From Allostella sp. ATCC 35155 (lineage in GTDB: Bacteria > Pseudomonadota > Alphaproteobacteria > ATCC43930 > Allostellaceae): a stretch of DNA of 64,000 nucleotides. The DNA lies in the NCBI GenBank assembly GCA_006738865.1, contig AP019701.1, positions 1,918,001 to 1,982,000 on the forward strand, in the 5' to 3' direction. A model generated the notes under the pieces. The model saw nothing but the letters and a program-made list of their open reading frames with translations. It had not been told where the DNA came from and ran no database searches. Positions 1-8,023 of this stretch are shown here, piece after piece (position 1 is the stretch's first letter; the number at the start of each line of letters is the position of its first letter). The position numbers were made by a program, and so were the translations under genes.

Positions 1-260
1 GTCAGGCCGGCCGACCCGGCCGAGAAGGCGGCGAAGCTGGCGACGAGACGCGCGCCCGATCGCGCCAGCGCGTCCCGCACGGCGTCGCCGTCGGTGATGC
101 TGCCGCGGATTTCGCAGGCGCCCGCCGGCAGGGGCACGGGGCTGTCGGGGCCGAAGACGGTGACCCGCCGGCCGTCGGCGAGGAGCCGGCGGACCGCCGC
201 CCGGCCGACGAAGCCGCGGCCACCGACGACGAGGATCGGGCGGTCAGAACGTGACGTCAT
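1..260 (-). CDS. NAD(P)-binding epimerase/dehydratase-like protein (partial)
   Basis: The first 86 codons of a gene that leaves the window at its left edge. The N-terminus reads LVVGGRGFVGRAAVRRLL (roughly residues 10-27), a Rossmann GxxGxxG nucleotide-binding loop typical of extended short-chain dehydrogenases that act on nucleotide sugars or similar substrates. The ATG at 260 overlaps the end of the upstream ABC ATPase gene by 17 bases, so it is probably the last member or a late member of the peptide-transport operon. The catalytic YxxxK region is outside the window, so substrate and reaction cannot be read. Confidence 0.65.
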   Translation of the reverse strand, partial: MTSRSDRPILVVGGRGFVGRAAVRRLLADGRRVTVFGPDSPVPLPAGACEIRGSITDGDAVRDALARSGARLVASFAAFSAGSAGL

Positions 261-1212
261 CGCGGATGCAGGCCATTTGGTGGTCGGGTCCGACGGTGCG
301 CGGCTCGGGGACCGTCGCGGCGCAGTCGGCGAGCGCGAAGGGGCAGCGGGTGCGGAAGACGCAGCCGCTGGGCGGATCGGCGGGGCTCGGGATCTCGTCG
401 CGCAGGACGACGGCCGGCGCGGCTCCGCGGTCGAGGCGCGGCGCGGCCGCGAGCAGCCCGGCGGTGTAGGGGTGGCGCGGCGCCGTGAACATCGTCCGCG
501 TCGGGCCGACCTCCATCACCCGGCCGAGATAGAGCACCATCACCCGGTCCGCCATGACCTCGACGACGGACAGGTCGTGCGAGATGAAGAGCATGGCGAG
601 GCTGAGCTCCGCCTGCAGGCCGCGCAGCAGCGCCAGGATGCCCGCCTGCACCGAGACGTCGAGCGCCGACACCGGTTCGTCGGCGACGAGGAAGCGCGGC
701 TCGACCGCCAGCGCGCGGGCGATGGCGATGCGCTGGCGCTGCCCGCCCGAGAACTCGCGCGGCATCCGCCCGAGATCCGCCGCCGACAGGCCGACCTTGG
801 CCAGCAGCGCGCCCGCACGATCGCGCCGTTCGCTGCGGGTGCCGATCCCGTGCAGGCGCAGCACCTCGCCGATCGCCTCGCCGACGCTGCGGCGTGGGTT
901 GAGGCTGGCATAGGGATCCTGGAAGACCATCTGCATCGACCGCCGCAGCGGACGCAGGGCGCGCAGCGACGCGGTCGTGATGTCCTGCCCGTCGAAGCGG
1001 ACGCGGCCGGCGGTCGGATCCAGCAGCCGCAGGGCCAGCCGTCCGACCGTCGACTTGCCCGAGCCGGATTCGCCGACCAGGCCCAGCACCTCGCCAGGCG
1101 CGACACGGAACGACACCCCGTCGACCGCCCGCACCGCGCCGCGCGGGCCGAAGCCGCGGCGGGGCAGGGGAAAGTGCTTGGCGAGGCCGGCGACCTCGAT
1201 CAGCGCGGTCAT
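244..1212 (-). CDS. Oligopeptide/dipeptide ABC transporter ATP-binding protein (OppF/DppF type)
   Basis: 322 residues. Walker A GESGSGKS at 47-54, Q-loop in VFQDPYASLNP, signature FSGGQRQR, Walker B FLVADEP and switch-region FISHDLS are all present. The C-terminus carries the HPYTxxLL and CxFRTRCPFA-x-DC segment (oligo_HPY) that marks the Opp/Dpp subfamily. It would energise uptake of peptides or nickel-like solutes at the inner membrane as a heterodimer with the neighbouring ATPase. The ATG at 1212 overlaps the stop of that gene as ATGA, so the two are translationally coupled. The start here was chosen for that overlap; a longer in-frame extension upstream is only a shadow of the other gene. 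Confidence 0.93.
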   Translation of the reverse strand: MTALIEVAGLAKHFPLPRRGFGPRGAVRAVDGVSFRVAPGEVLGLVGESGSGKSTVGRLALRLLDPTAGRVRFDGQDITTASLRALRPLRRSMQMVFQDPYASLNPRRSVGEAIGEVLRLHGIGTRSERRDRAGALLAKVGLSAADLGRMPREFSGGQRQRIAIARALAVEPRFLVADEPVSALDVSVQAGILALLRGLQAELSLAMLFISHDLSVVEVMADRVMVLYLGRVMEVGPTRTMFTAPRHPYTAGLLAAAPRLDRGAAPAVVLRDEIPSPADPPSGCVFRTRCPFALADCAATVPEPRTVGPDHQMACIRDDVTF

Positions 1213-2231
1213 GCCATCGCGTCCCAGCGGCGGCAGCGGCTCTGCCGGTCGCCATGGAGGAGATGCAGGTCGACCGGCCCGGCGCGGCAGGCGGCCTCGG
1301 CGAGCGGACAGCGTGGGGCGAAGCGGCAGCCGGCTGCGACCTCGGTCGGCCGCGGCGGCTGGCCGGCGATTGGCCGCAGCAGTCGCTCGTCCTCCGCCCC
1401 GTCGCGGTAGTGCCGCTCGGGCCGGCATTCCAGCAATGCGCGGGTATAGGGGTGGCGGGGGGCGGCCAGGACCGCGTCGGTCGCACCGGTCTCGACGACC
1501 TGGCCCGCATACATGACGACGACGCGGTCGGCGATCTCGCCGACCAGCGCCAGGTCGTGGGTGATGAAGAGCAGGCCCATGCCGCGCGCCGCCTTCAGGT
1601 CGGCGAGCAATCGCATGATCTGGGCCTGGATGGTGACGTCGAGCGCGGTCGTCGGCTCGTCGGCGATCAGCAGCCGCGGCTGGCAGGCGAGCGCGATGGC
1701 GATCATCACGCGCTGCCGCATGCCGCCCGAGAGCTGGTGCGGATATGCCGCGACCCGCCGCTCCGGGTCGGCGATGCCGACGTCGCGCAGCAGCTCGACG
1801 GCGGCGCGCGCCGCGTGCGCCGCTTCCTGCGGGCGATGGCGCCGGATCGCCTCGGCGATCTGCTCGCCGATCGGGAACACCGGGTTCAGGCTCGCCGACG
1901 GATCCTGGAAGATGACCGCGATCTCGCGTCCGCGGACGTCGCGCAGTTCGGGCTCGGGCAGGGTCACGAGATCCCGGATGCCGCCGTCACGCCCGTGCAG
2001 CAGGATCGCGCCTTCGATGGCGGCGCGGTCGGTGCGGCCGAAGAGCCGCAGGATCGACATGGCGGTGACGGACTTGCCCGAGCCGGATTCGCCGACGATG
2101 GCGACCGTCTCGGCGCGCGCGATGGCGAACGCCACGCCGTCCACCGCCTGCAGCAGCCCGCGCCGCGTCCGGAACCCGGTGCGAAGGTTCCGGACCTCCA
2201 GCAACGGGCCGGACGGCGGTTCGGCTGGCAT
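1209..2231 (-). CDS. Oligopeptide/dipeptide ABC transporter ATP-binding protein (OppD/DppD type)
   Basis: 340 residues. Walker A GESGSGKS at 47-54, IFQDPSASLNP Q-loop, signature LSGGMRQR, Walker B LLIADEPT, D-loop ALDV and FITHDLA switch. The C-terminal HPYTRALLECRP and CRFAPRCPLAEAAC motifs are those of OppD/DppD. It pairs with the OppF-type ATPase downstream (ATGA overlap). The permeases and peptide-binding protein are not in the window; the gene upstream is an enolase-superfamily enzyme separated by only 3 bases, so the transporter may serve a catabolic operon whose remaining genes lie elsewhere or upstream of an unusual order. Confidence 0.93.
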   Translation of the reverse strand: MPAEPPSGPLLEVRNLRTGFRTRRGLLQAVDGVAFAIARAETVAIVGESGSGKSVTAMSILRLFGRTDRAAIEGAILLHGRDGGIRDLVTLPEPELRDVRGREIAVIFQDPSASLNPVFPIGEQIAEAIRRHRPQEAAHAARAAVELLRDVGIADPERRVAAYPHQLSGGMRQRVMIAIALACQPRLLIADEPTTALDVTIQAQIMRLLADLKAARGMGLLFITHDLALVGEIADRVVVMYAGQVVETGATDAVLAAPRHPYTRALLECRPERHYRDGAEDERLLRPIAGQPPRPTEVAAGCRFAPRCPLAEAACRAGPVDLHLLHGDRQSRCRRWDAMA

Positions 2232-2234
2232 CGG

Positions 2235-3377
2235 TCAGGCGACCGTGTAGCGCTTCACCGCCTCGGGATTGAGCGTGATGCCGAGGCCCGGGCCCTTCGG
2301 CACCTCCAGCCAGCCGTCGACGCAGCGGATCGGCTCGACGAAGAGCTCGTTCTGCAGCGCGTTCCGGCCCATGTCGTACTCGACCATGGTCGGGAACGGC
2401 ACGTTGTCGGAGTGCGGGTAGCTCGGCAGCGAGGCGACGAAATGGACGGCCGCCGCCAGTCCGATGCCGGTGCCCCAGACATGGGGCGAGATGCGCAGAT
2501 GCTCGGCGCCGCAGAGGATGCCGACCGTGCGGGCGACGTCGAGCCCGCCGCACAGCGCGAGGTCGGGCTGGATCACGTCGGCGAGGCGGCCGTCGATCAG
2601 CCGCTTCAGGTCGAAGACGGTGTAGAGCGCCTCGCCGGTCGCGATCGGCACCGTCGCGCGCGTCTTCAGCTCGGCATAGCCCTTCCAGTCCTGCGGAGCG
2701 AGCGGCTCCTCGTACCAGTGGATGCCGTAGGGGGCGATCCGCCGGATGCTCTCCATCACCCCGTCGAAGGTGTAGTTGCCGTTGGAATCGACCGTCAGCA
2801 GCGCGTCGTGGCCGATGATGCGGCGCGCCAGCGCAACCCGCCTCTCGTCCTCGGCCGGATTGCGGCCGATCTTGATCTTGAAGGCGGGGAAGCCCTTGCC
2901 GACATGCGGCTCGAGCTGGGCCGCCAGCGTCGACTCCTGGATCCCGGTCGCGGTGAAGTAGCCGCCCGACGCGTAGGCCGCCACGCGCTCGCGCTGGCGC
3001 CCGCCGATGAGGTCGGCGACGGACAGGCCGAGCAGCTTGCCCATCGCGTCGTGGGCGGCGATGTCGATGCCGCTCAGCAGCGAGACCAGCTGGTTCTGGA
3101 TGCCGAAATGATAGTGCTTGGCGAAGATCGTCTGGGCGACGCCGCGCTGGGCGAAGACGCTGGTGCCGACGAAGTAGGGCTTCACCAGGGCCAGGTACTC
3201 GGCCGTGATACGCGTCGGCCCCCAGGATTCGCCGATGCCTTCGATGCCCTCGTCGGTCTCCAGGATGACGAGGCCGCCGCCGCGCCGGGCCGTCAGGCCG
3301 CGGGCCATGCCGTAGGCCTGGTCGTCGGGAACGGCGAACTCCAGCGCGACGATGCGGATGTCGCGGATACGCGCCAT
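2235..3377 (-). CDS. Mandelate racemase/muconate lactonizing enzyme family protein
   Basis: 380 residues of the enolase superfamily. The KxK catalytic lysine motif (FKIKI) is at 167-169, and metal ligands are visible as D197 in TVDSNGN, E223/E224 in WYEEPL and E249 in ATGEA. The C-terminal HVWG suggests a second acid/base histidine, as in acid-sugar dehydratases. It most likely dehydrates or epimerises a sugar acid in the cytoplasm, but substrate cannot be read. The start was set at the ATG giving MARIRDI; an upstream in-frame extension lacks family similarity. It is the first gene of the operon running leftward into the peptide ABC ATPases. Confidence 0.88.
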   Translation of the reverse strand: MARIRDIRIVALEFAVPDDQAYGMARGLTARRGGGLVILETDEGIEGIGESWGPTRITAEYLALVKPYFVGTSVFAQRGVAQTIFAKHYHFGIQNQLVSLLSGIDIAAHDAMGKLLGLSVADLIGGRQRERVAAYASGGYFTATGIQESTLAAQLEPHVGKGFPAFKIKIGRNPAEDERRVALARRIIGHDALLTVDSNGNYTFDGVMESIRRIAPYGIHWYEEPLAPQDWKGYAELKTRATVPIATGEALYTVFDLKRLIDGRLADVIQPDLALCGGLDVARTVGILCGAEHLRISPHVWGTGIGLAAAVHFVASLPSYPHSDNVPFPTMVEYDMGRNALQNELFVEPIRCVDGWLEVPKGPGLGITLNPEAVKRYTVA

Positions 3378-3547
3378 GGGGTGCCTCTGGAAAGGAGGGT
3401 GGGCAGGATCGCGAAAAAGGATTGCAGAGGCACCGGCGGGCGGCAATATCCCTTCGCCGGAAAAGGTCGCTGCGGTGCGAATTCTCCGCGCCGGCGCGCA
3501 AGCATCGCGCTAGGATTCGAGTCTCTGGCAGCGGGGGGCGCGCCAAC

Positions 3548-4045
3548 ATGATCGACCTGTCCAACCTGACGACGGTGCACACCGCGATCAGCGTCATTGC
3601 GATCGTCGCCGGCTTCCTCCTGCTTCCCGCGCTGCTGCGCGGGCAGGTCATGCCCTTGTGGACCGGCATCTTCCTGTGGACCGCGATCGCCACCAGCGCG
3701 ACCGGGTTCCTCTTCCCGTTCAACGGGTTCCTGCCGTCCCACGGCGTCGGCATCCTTGCCCTGGCGGCGCTGGTGCCGACGGTGGCGGCGCTGCGGCCGT
3801 TCCGCTTGGTCGGGCCATGGCACCGGGTCTACGCGGCGGGCGCCGTCGTCAACCTCTACCTGCTGGTCTTCGTCCTGGTGGCGCAGGCGTTCCAGAAGGT
3901 GCCGGCGCTGCATGCGCTGGCTCCCACCGGTAGCGAGCCCGCTTTCGCGGCCGTGCAGTCGCTCGTGCTGGTGGTCTTCGCCGTCCTCGGCTGGCGCGCC
4001 GTGCGCGCGGTGCGCGAACCGGCGATCCGCCCGCTGCGCGTCTGA
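3548..4045 (+). CDS. Small integral membrane protein of unknown function
   Basis: 165 residues with about five hydrophobic segments: near residues 9-30, 38-58, 66-84, 94-118 and 138-155. The short loops hold few charges and the C-terminus is basic (WRAVRAVREP), suggesting a cytoplasmic tail. I recognise no catalytic or binding motif. The ATG at 3548 is preceded by a G-rich stretch; an in-frame upstream extension is dominated by arginine and is unlikely. It is transcribed away from the enolase-type gene and converges on the YbaK gene, so it appears monocistronic. Confidence 0.75.
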   Translation: MIDLSNLTTVHTAISVIAIVAGFLLLPALLRGQVMPLWTGIFLWTAIATSATGFLFPFNGFLPSHGVGILALAALVPTVAALRPFRLVGPWHRVYAAGAVVNLYLLVFVLVAQAFQKVPALHALAPTGSEPAFAAVQSLVLVVFAVLGWRAVRAVREPAIRPLRV

Positions 4046-4055
4046 CCGGCTGTCG

Positions 4056-4529
4056 TCAGGCGACCAGCGGCGCGGCGATCGCGTCGAGGGCGCGCTGGGC
4101 ATCGGCGGGCGCGAGGCGGACCTGGAGCCCGCGCTGGCCGCCGTTGAGGTAGACGTAGGGGAGCGCGAGGGCCGCCGCCTCGATCGCCGTCGGAACGCGC
4201 TTGCGCTGTCCGAACGGGCTGATGCCGCCGACATGATAGCCGGTCAGTCGCTCGGCATCGGCCGGGCGCATCATCTGCGCCGACTTGCCCCCGAACGCCG
4301 CCGCGAGCCGCTTCATCGACACCTCGCGGTCCGACGGCACGACGACGCAGACCGGCTTGCCGTCGACCTCCGCCATCAGCGTCTTCAGGACGCGCCCCGG
4401 CTCCTCGCCCATGGCGTCTGCCGCCTGCATCCCGACCCGCTCCGCGTCGGGATCATAGTCGTAGGTCGCGACGGTGAAGGCGACGCCCGCCTTCTGGAGG
4501 AACTGGGTGGCGCGGGTGGTCTTGGACAT
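4056..4529 (-). CDS. ybaK: Cys-tRNA(Pro)/Cys-tRNA(Cys) deacylase, YbaK/EbsC family
   Basis: 157 residues, the normal size for YbaK. The family hydrolyses mischarged Cys-tRNA(Pro) in trans, an editing role in translation. Visible family features are VLKTLMAEVDGKPVCVVVPSDREVSMKRLA with the conserved lysine in the first part, then the GY-x-VGGISPFGQ motif near residues 99-110 and the C-terminal YVYLNGGQRGLQV. The start is the ATG giving MSKTTRATQFL; the long extension upstream runs antisense to the vapB-like gene and is a shadow. It stands alone between convergent and divergent neighbours. Confidence 0.9.
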   Translation of the reverse strand: MSKTTRATQFLQKAGVAFTVATYDYDPDAERVGMQAADAMGEEPGRVLKTLMAEVDGKPVCVVVPSDREVSMKRLAAAFGGKSAQMMRPADAERLTGYHVGGISPFGQRKRVPTAIEAAALALPYVYLNGGQRGLQVRLAPADAQRALDAIAAPLVA

Positions 4530-4581
4530 GGCACGGTCGGTTGTAGATTCGGCGAGTATATCGGGACAGTGTGAAGACGTG

Positions 4582-4818
4582 ATGGCCGTTCGCGCCGGAA
4601 ATCGGAAGCTGGTTCGGAAGATCGATCGCCTCGCCAAGGAGATGGAATTGACCAAGATCGTTGCCGTGGACTCCGCAGTGGATCGAGCCCTTCGCCCGGA
4701 GGACAGGAGGGCGCGCGGCGATCGTCTGGAGAGGCTGTCGGCTCGACTCGCCGAGATCCCCGACCGCCCCGACGCGTACGACCCTATGGAGTGGGACGAG
4801 TATGGACTGCCGCGATGA
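4582..4818 (+). CDS. VapB-type antitoxin (Rv0623-like transcription factor family)
   Basis: 78 residues. The N-terminal part (about 5-45: NRKLVRKIDRLAKEMELTK) matches the DNA-binding segment of VapB antitoxins of the Rv0623 family, and the C-terminus ends in the acidic-aromatic tail (DPMEWDEYGLPR) that in such antitoxins occupies the toxin active site. Its stop overlaps an ATG as ATGA, the usual coupling to vapC, but the reading frame that follows is only 18 codons long. It is therefore probably an orphan antitoxin whose toxin gene has decayed. The start at 4582 is the ATG before AVRAGNRK. Confidence 0.75.
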   Translation: MAVRAGNRKLVRKIDRLAKEMELTKIVAVDSAVDRALRPEDRRARGDRLERLSARLAEIPDRPDAYDPMEWDEYGLPR

Positions 4819-5010
4819 TCGGGATCGCCATGTCGGAATGGTCGGCGATCAGATTCGAGAAGTCCGAATAGAGGCCAGACCATAAGCAGTTCGTCCCTGC
4901 ACGGCGTGCGGCTCCGGCTATCCGACCGGTGCCACCATCGCCTACAAGGCGTTCGTGCGCTTCGGCCGTGGCGGACATTCGAGCCGCGTTGGACGCATCG
5001 TTGGCCATTC
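4815..5010 (+). pseudogene. Decayed VapC-like PIN toxin remnant
   Basis: The ATG at 4815 overlaps the antitoxin stop and opens a frame that stops after 18 codons (4869). About 50 bases later, around 4905-4985, a different frame reads IAYKAFVRFGRGGHSSR, which resembles the AYxxFGKGRHPAxLNFGD segment near the C-terminus of VapC PIN nucleases. The rest of the PIN domain (its DTS start and acidic triad) is missing. I read this as a vapC gene that has lost most of its middle and been frameshifted. The match is short, so the call is tentative. Confidence 0.45.
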
Positions 5011-5032
5011 GAGACCTGGAGAGACCGTACGC

Positions 5033-5788
5033 ATGTCGACCGCTTCCATCCGTTTCCATCCGGAGGGCCCCGGCGGGGCCGGGCTCGAGGACTGGGGCCC
5101 GCTGTCGCCCGAGGGGCTCGAAAGCGGCGAGGGCGCGCAGCGGGGGCGCTTCTTCTTCGAGGACGAGCGGCTGGGCCTGTCGGCCGGCGTGTGGGACTGC
5201 ACGCCCTTCGTCGGCAAGGTGCGTCCGCACGCCAACAACGAGCTCATGCTGCTGCTGGAGGGGTCGGTCACGATCGAGCCGGAGGGCGGCGTGCCGGTCA
5301 CCATCCGCGCCGGCGAAGCCTTCTACCTGCCCAAGGGGCTGCGGGTGCGCTGGCGCCAGCCGGAACGGGTGCGCAAGTATTTCGTGATCTTCGACGGCCC
5401 CGAGGATGCGCCGGCGCCGGCCGGCGTGCCGACGCTGAAGATCGATCCGGCCATGGCGCTCGCGCCTTCGACCCTGCCGGCGGCCGAGACACTGTTCGGG
5501 CCGGTGCCGGAGCAGAAGGGCAAGGCCGCATTCATCGACACGACCGGGCAGTTCACGATCGGCGTCTGGGAGACGACCCCGTACCACCGCCGGCCGGTGC
5601 CGTTTCCGCGGTACGAGCTGATGCACATCCTCGAGGGCGGCGTGACGGTGCGCGGTCCGGACGGCGCGGGCGAGACCTACGGACCCGGCGACACCTTCTT
5701 CGTCGCGCGCGGCATGGTCGGCGACTTCGAGGTGACGCAGGGCCTGCGCAAGATCTACGGCATCTTCATCGAGAAGCCGGCGGCCTGA
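5033..5788 (+). CDS. Two-domain cupin protein
   Basis: 251 residues with two cupin cores. The first, about 40-120, contains the motif region around HANNELMLLLEG and GEAFYLPKGLRVRW; the second, about 165-245, contains PRYELMHILEG and GPGDTFFVARGMVGDF. This matches Cupin_3 (DUF861) proteins, small beta-barrels related to (S)-ureidoglycine aminohydrolase; the exact reaction cannot be inferred. The first cupin keeps one obvious histidine and glutamate pair, so metal binding may be partial. The start at 5033 follows a GGAGAG ribosome site; a longer frame runs back into the vapC remnant and was rejected. Confidence 0.8.
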   Translation: MSTASIRFHPEGPGGAGLEDWGPLSPEGLESGEGAQRGRFFFEDERLGLSAGVWDCTPFVGKVRPHANNELMLLLEGSVTIEPEGGVPVTIRAGEAFYLPKGLRVRWRQPERVRKYFVIFDGPEDAPAPAGVPTLKIDPAMALAPSTLPAAETLFGPVPEQKGKAAFIDTTGQFTIGVWETTPYHRRPVPFPRYELMHILEGGVTVRGPDGAGETYGPGDTFFVARGMVGDFEVTQGLRKIYGIFIEKPAA

Positions 5789-5820
5789 CCGGCGGCGTGA
5801 CCCCGGGGCGTCACCGCCGG
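5789..5820. terminator. Hairpin between convergent genes
   Basis: Arms CCGGCGGcGTGAC and GTCACCGCCGG flank a CCCGGGGC loop between the stop of the cupin gene and the stop of the MFS-hydrolase gene. The arms differ by one bulged base. There is no T-run on either strand, so this could act as a bidirectional hairpin terminator or RNA-end stabiliser rather than a canonical intrinsic terminator. Confidence 0.4.
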
Positions 5821-7949
5821 GCCAGGCGCAGGATGGCGCGCATCACGTCGCTGTCCGGATCCTGGTACTGGTTCATGATGTCGAAATGGTGGTACCCGGG
5901 CGAGACGCGCACGCCCGGGCCCATCCCGTTCGCAGCGAGGTGGTGGGCGTAGCGGAACGACTGGTCGATCCAGTGGGACGGCTCCTGGCCGCCGGCCATG
6001 ATCTCGACGGGGCAGCGAACGGACGGCGTCGCCAGCTCGTAATTGTGCCGGCGCGCGATCGCCGCGGTCAGCTTCAGTTCGGCGTTCACCGTCGTTCGCA
6101 TCGCCGGCGTCGGGTCGTAGATGCCGCTGATGAGGACGGCGCCCTGCAGCAGGTCGCGCGGCAGGTCGCGCAGCGTCCAGTCGGTGGCGATGGCGGCGGC
6201 ACCCAGATGCGCACCGGCCGAGTGGCCGGACAGCGTGATGCGACGCGGGTCACCGCCGAACTGGCGGGCGTTGCGCGCCGTCCAGGCGACCGCGTCGAGC
6301 GCCGATGCCACGACCCCGTCGAGCGTCACCGCCGGGCACAGGGGATAGTTGATCACCACCGCGGCGATGCCGCGTGCCACCAGATGCTCGGCGACGAAGG
6401 CGAAGTTGGCCTTGTCCTGCGCGCGCCAGTAGCCGCCATGGATGAAGATGTGCACGGCCGTCCCGCTCGCGCCCGGCACCGGGTAGACGTCGAGGTCGCG
6501 CAGCGGCCCCTCGGCATAGGCGACGTCGCGATGGCATTGCAGCGTCTCGCGGGCGCGGTCGTTCGCCGGTGCGCGCTCCGCCTGATAGTCCTTGAAGTTC
6601 GGGACCGCGCGCTGGGGATTGTACTGGTATTCGTGCTCGTCCGGCGTCAGCGCGGACCAGATGGCGGCAGGCTCGGGCATGGCGGGCACCTCGGGTTCGA
6701 TACGCTGGGGTGGCTTGGCGCGTCGCCGCGGCCTGGCCTTCGGACGCTCGTCGGCGGCAGTCCGCCTCTGGGGCAGGGCGGCCCACAGGAAGGCCAGCGC
6801 CGACAGCGCGACGCAGGCCGAGACGACGCCGACGGTCGGCCAGGCGGTCGGCGCCTGGATGGCGGCGAGAAACAGGGTCGCGACGGCGCTGACCACCATC
6901 TGGATGAAGCCGAGCAGGCCCGACGCGGCGCCGGCGATATGCGGGTGGACGCTGATGGCGCCGGCGATGCCGTTCGGCTGGGTCATGCCCTGGCCGAAGG
7001 TGAGGACCAGCATCGGCAGGAAGAGGGCGTAGGGGGTCAGGCCGCCGAGCCAGACCCAGAGGACGAGCGCGACGGTGGCGAGGATGCCGATGACCGAGCC
7101 GGCCAGGATCATCCGGTCGACGCCGAGATGCTGCGACCGGCGCGAGGCGAGCAGGTTGCCGGCGGTGTAACCGCCCATCGCGAAGAGGATCCAGGTGCCG
7201 TAGGCGGCCGGAGTCTGGCCCATTGCCTCGACCAGCAGGTACGGCGCGCCGGCGGTGAAGGCGTACCAGGAGGCGGTCGCGAGCGCGGTGCCCATCGTGT
7301 AGCCGAGAAAGGCGGGCGAGCGCAGCAGCAGGCCGTAGTGCCCGGCCATCGCCCGCGGTGCGATCGGCACCGGTTCGGGCAAGGTCTCGTTGAGCCGGAA
7401 CCACGCGGCGACCAGCGTGATCGCGCCGGCCGCACTGAGCAGCAGGAAACCGACGCGCCAGCCGACATAGACCTCGAGCCAGCCGCCGACCGCCGGGGCG
7501 AACATCGGTGCCAGCGACATTGCCATGGTGATGTGGGCGATGAGGCCGGCCGACCGCTCGCGGTCATGGACGTCGCGCACGATGGCGCGCGCCAGGACCA
7601 TGCCGGAGCACCCGCCGAAGGCCTGGATCGCGCGCGCCACGAGCAGCACGTCGATCGACCAGGCGTAGACGCAGAGCATGGTCCCGAAGAGGTAGGCCGA
7701 CAGGCCGAGCAGCAGCAGGGGCCGCCGGCCGTAGCGGTCCGACAGGGGACCGTAGAGGAGCTGGGCCGGCGCCATCGCCGCCAGATAGACGGTGAGCGCG
7801 AGCTGCGCCGAGCCGTAGTCGCTCGCGAACTCGTTCGCGATCCGCGGCAGCGAGGGCAGGATGATGTGGAGGCTGGCGGCGCCGACGCCGGTGGCCGCGA
7901 TGAGGAGCCAAAGCGGCGGCAGGCGGCGCGGCCGTCGGGGACGATCCAT
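5811..7949 (-). CDS. Fusion of Bcr/CflA-type MFS transporter and alpha/beta hydrolase
   Basis: One uninterrupted 712-residue frame. Residues 1-400 are a 12-helix major facilitator of the Bcr/CflA drug-export type, with PLSDRYGRRPLLLLG (motif A) near 68-82 and a motif C-like glycine-rich helix. A basic, proline-rich linker (about 402-422) is followed by an alpha/beta hydrolase: oxyanion HGGYW near 500-505, nucleophile elbow GHSAG near 565-570 and a late YHHFD histidine, as in arylformamidase-like esterases. The hydrolase homology begins at an internal ATG (6680) preceded by GAGGTG, so a separate 289-residue hydrolase could also be made. The hydrolase domain would sit on the cytoplasmic face. 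Confidence 0.85.
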   Translation of the reverse strand: MDRPRRPRRLPPLWLLIAATGVGAASLHIILPSLPRIANEFASDYGSAQLALTVYLAAMAPAQLLYGPLSDRYGRRPLLLLGLSAYLFGTMLCVYAWSIDVLLVARAIQAFGGCSGMVLARAIVRDVHDRERSAGLIAHITMAMSLAPMFAPAVGGWLEVYVGWRVGFLLLSAAGAITLVAAWFRLNETLPEPVPIAPRAMAGHYGLLLRSPAFLGYTMGTALATASWYAFTAGAPYLLVEAMGQTPAAYGTWILFAMGGYTAGNLLASRRSQHLGVDRMILAGSVIGILATVALVLWVWLGGLTPYALFLPMLVLTFGQGMTQPNGIAGAISVHPHIAGAASGLLGFIQMVVSAVATLFLAAIQAPTAWPTVGVVSACVALSALAFLWAALPQRRTAADERPKARPRRRAKPPQRIEPEVPAMPEPAAIWSALTPDEHEYQYNPQRAVPNFKDYQAERAPANDRARETLQCHRDVAYAEGPLRDLDVYPVPGASGTAVHIFIHGGYWRAQDKANFAFVAEHLVARGIAAVVINYPLCPAVTLDGVVASALDAVAWTARNARQFGGDPRRITLSGHSAGAHLGAAAIATDWTLRDLPRDLLQGAVLISGIYDPTPAMRTTVNAELKLTAAIARRHNYELATPSVRCPVEIMAGGQEPSHWIDQSFRYAHHLAANGMGPGVRVSPGYHHFDIMNQYQDPDSDVMRAILRLARR

Positions 7950-8023
7950 GGGCGGGCGATGCTAGATCGCCCGCGCCCCGAGTGCCAGCCTCTGCGCGAT
8001 CTCCCGAACGGATCGGCGGGATC

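Noticed and set aside
1254-3551. A 765-codon open frame on the plus strand across the ABC ATPase and enolase genes
   Set aside because: It is antisense to three genes with clear family motifs; long open antisense frames are expected in such GC-rich DNA, and its translation shows only Arg/Asp/Ala-rich filler.
7954-7972. GGGCGAT/ATCGCCC hairpin between the RTX protease and MFS-hydrolase genes considered as a terminator
   Set aside because: The 7-bp stem has no adjacent T-run on the minus strand, so termination is not supported beyond a short hairpin.
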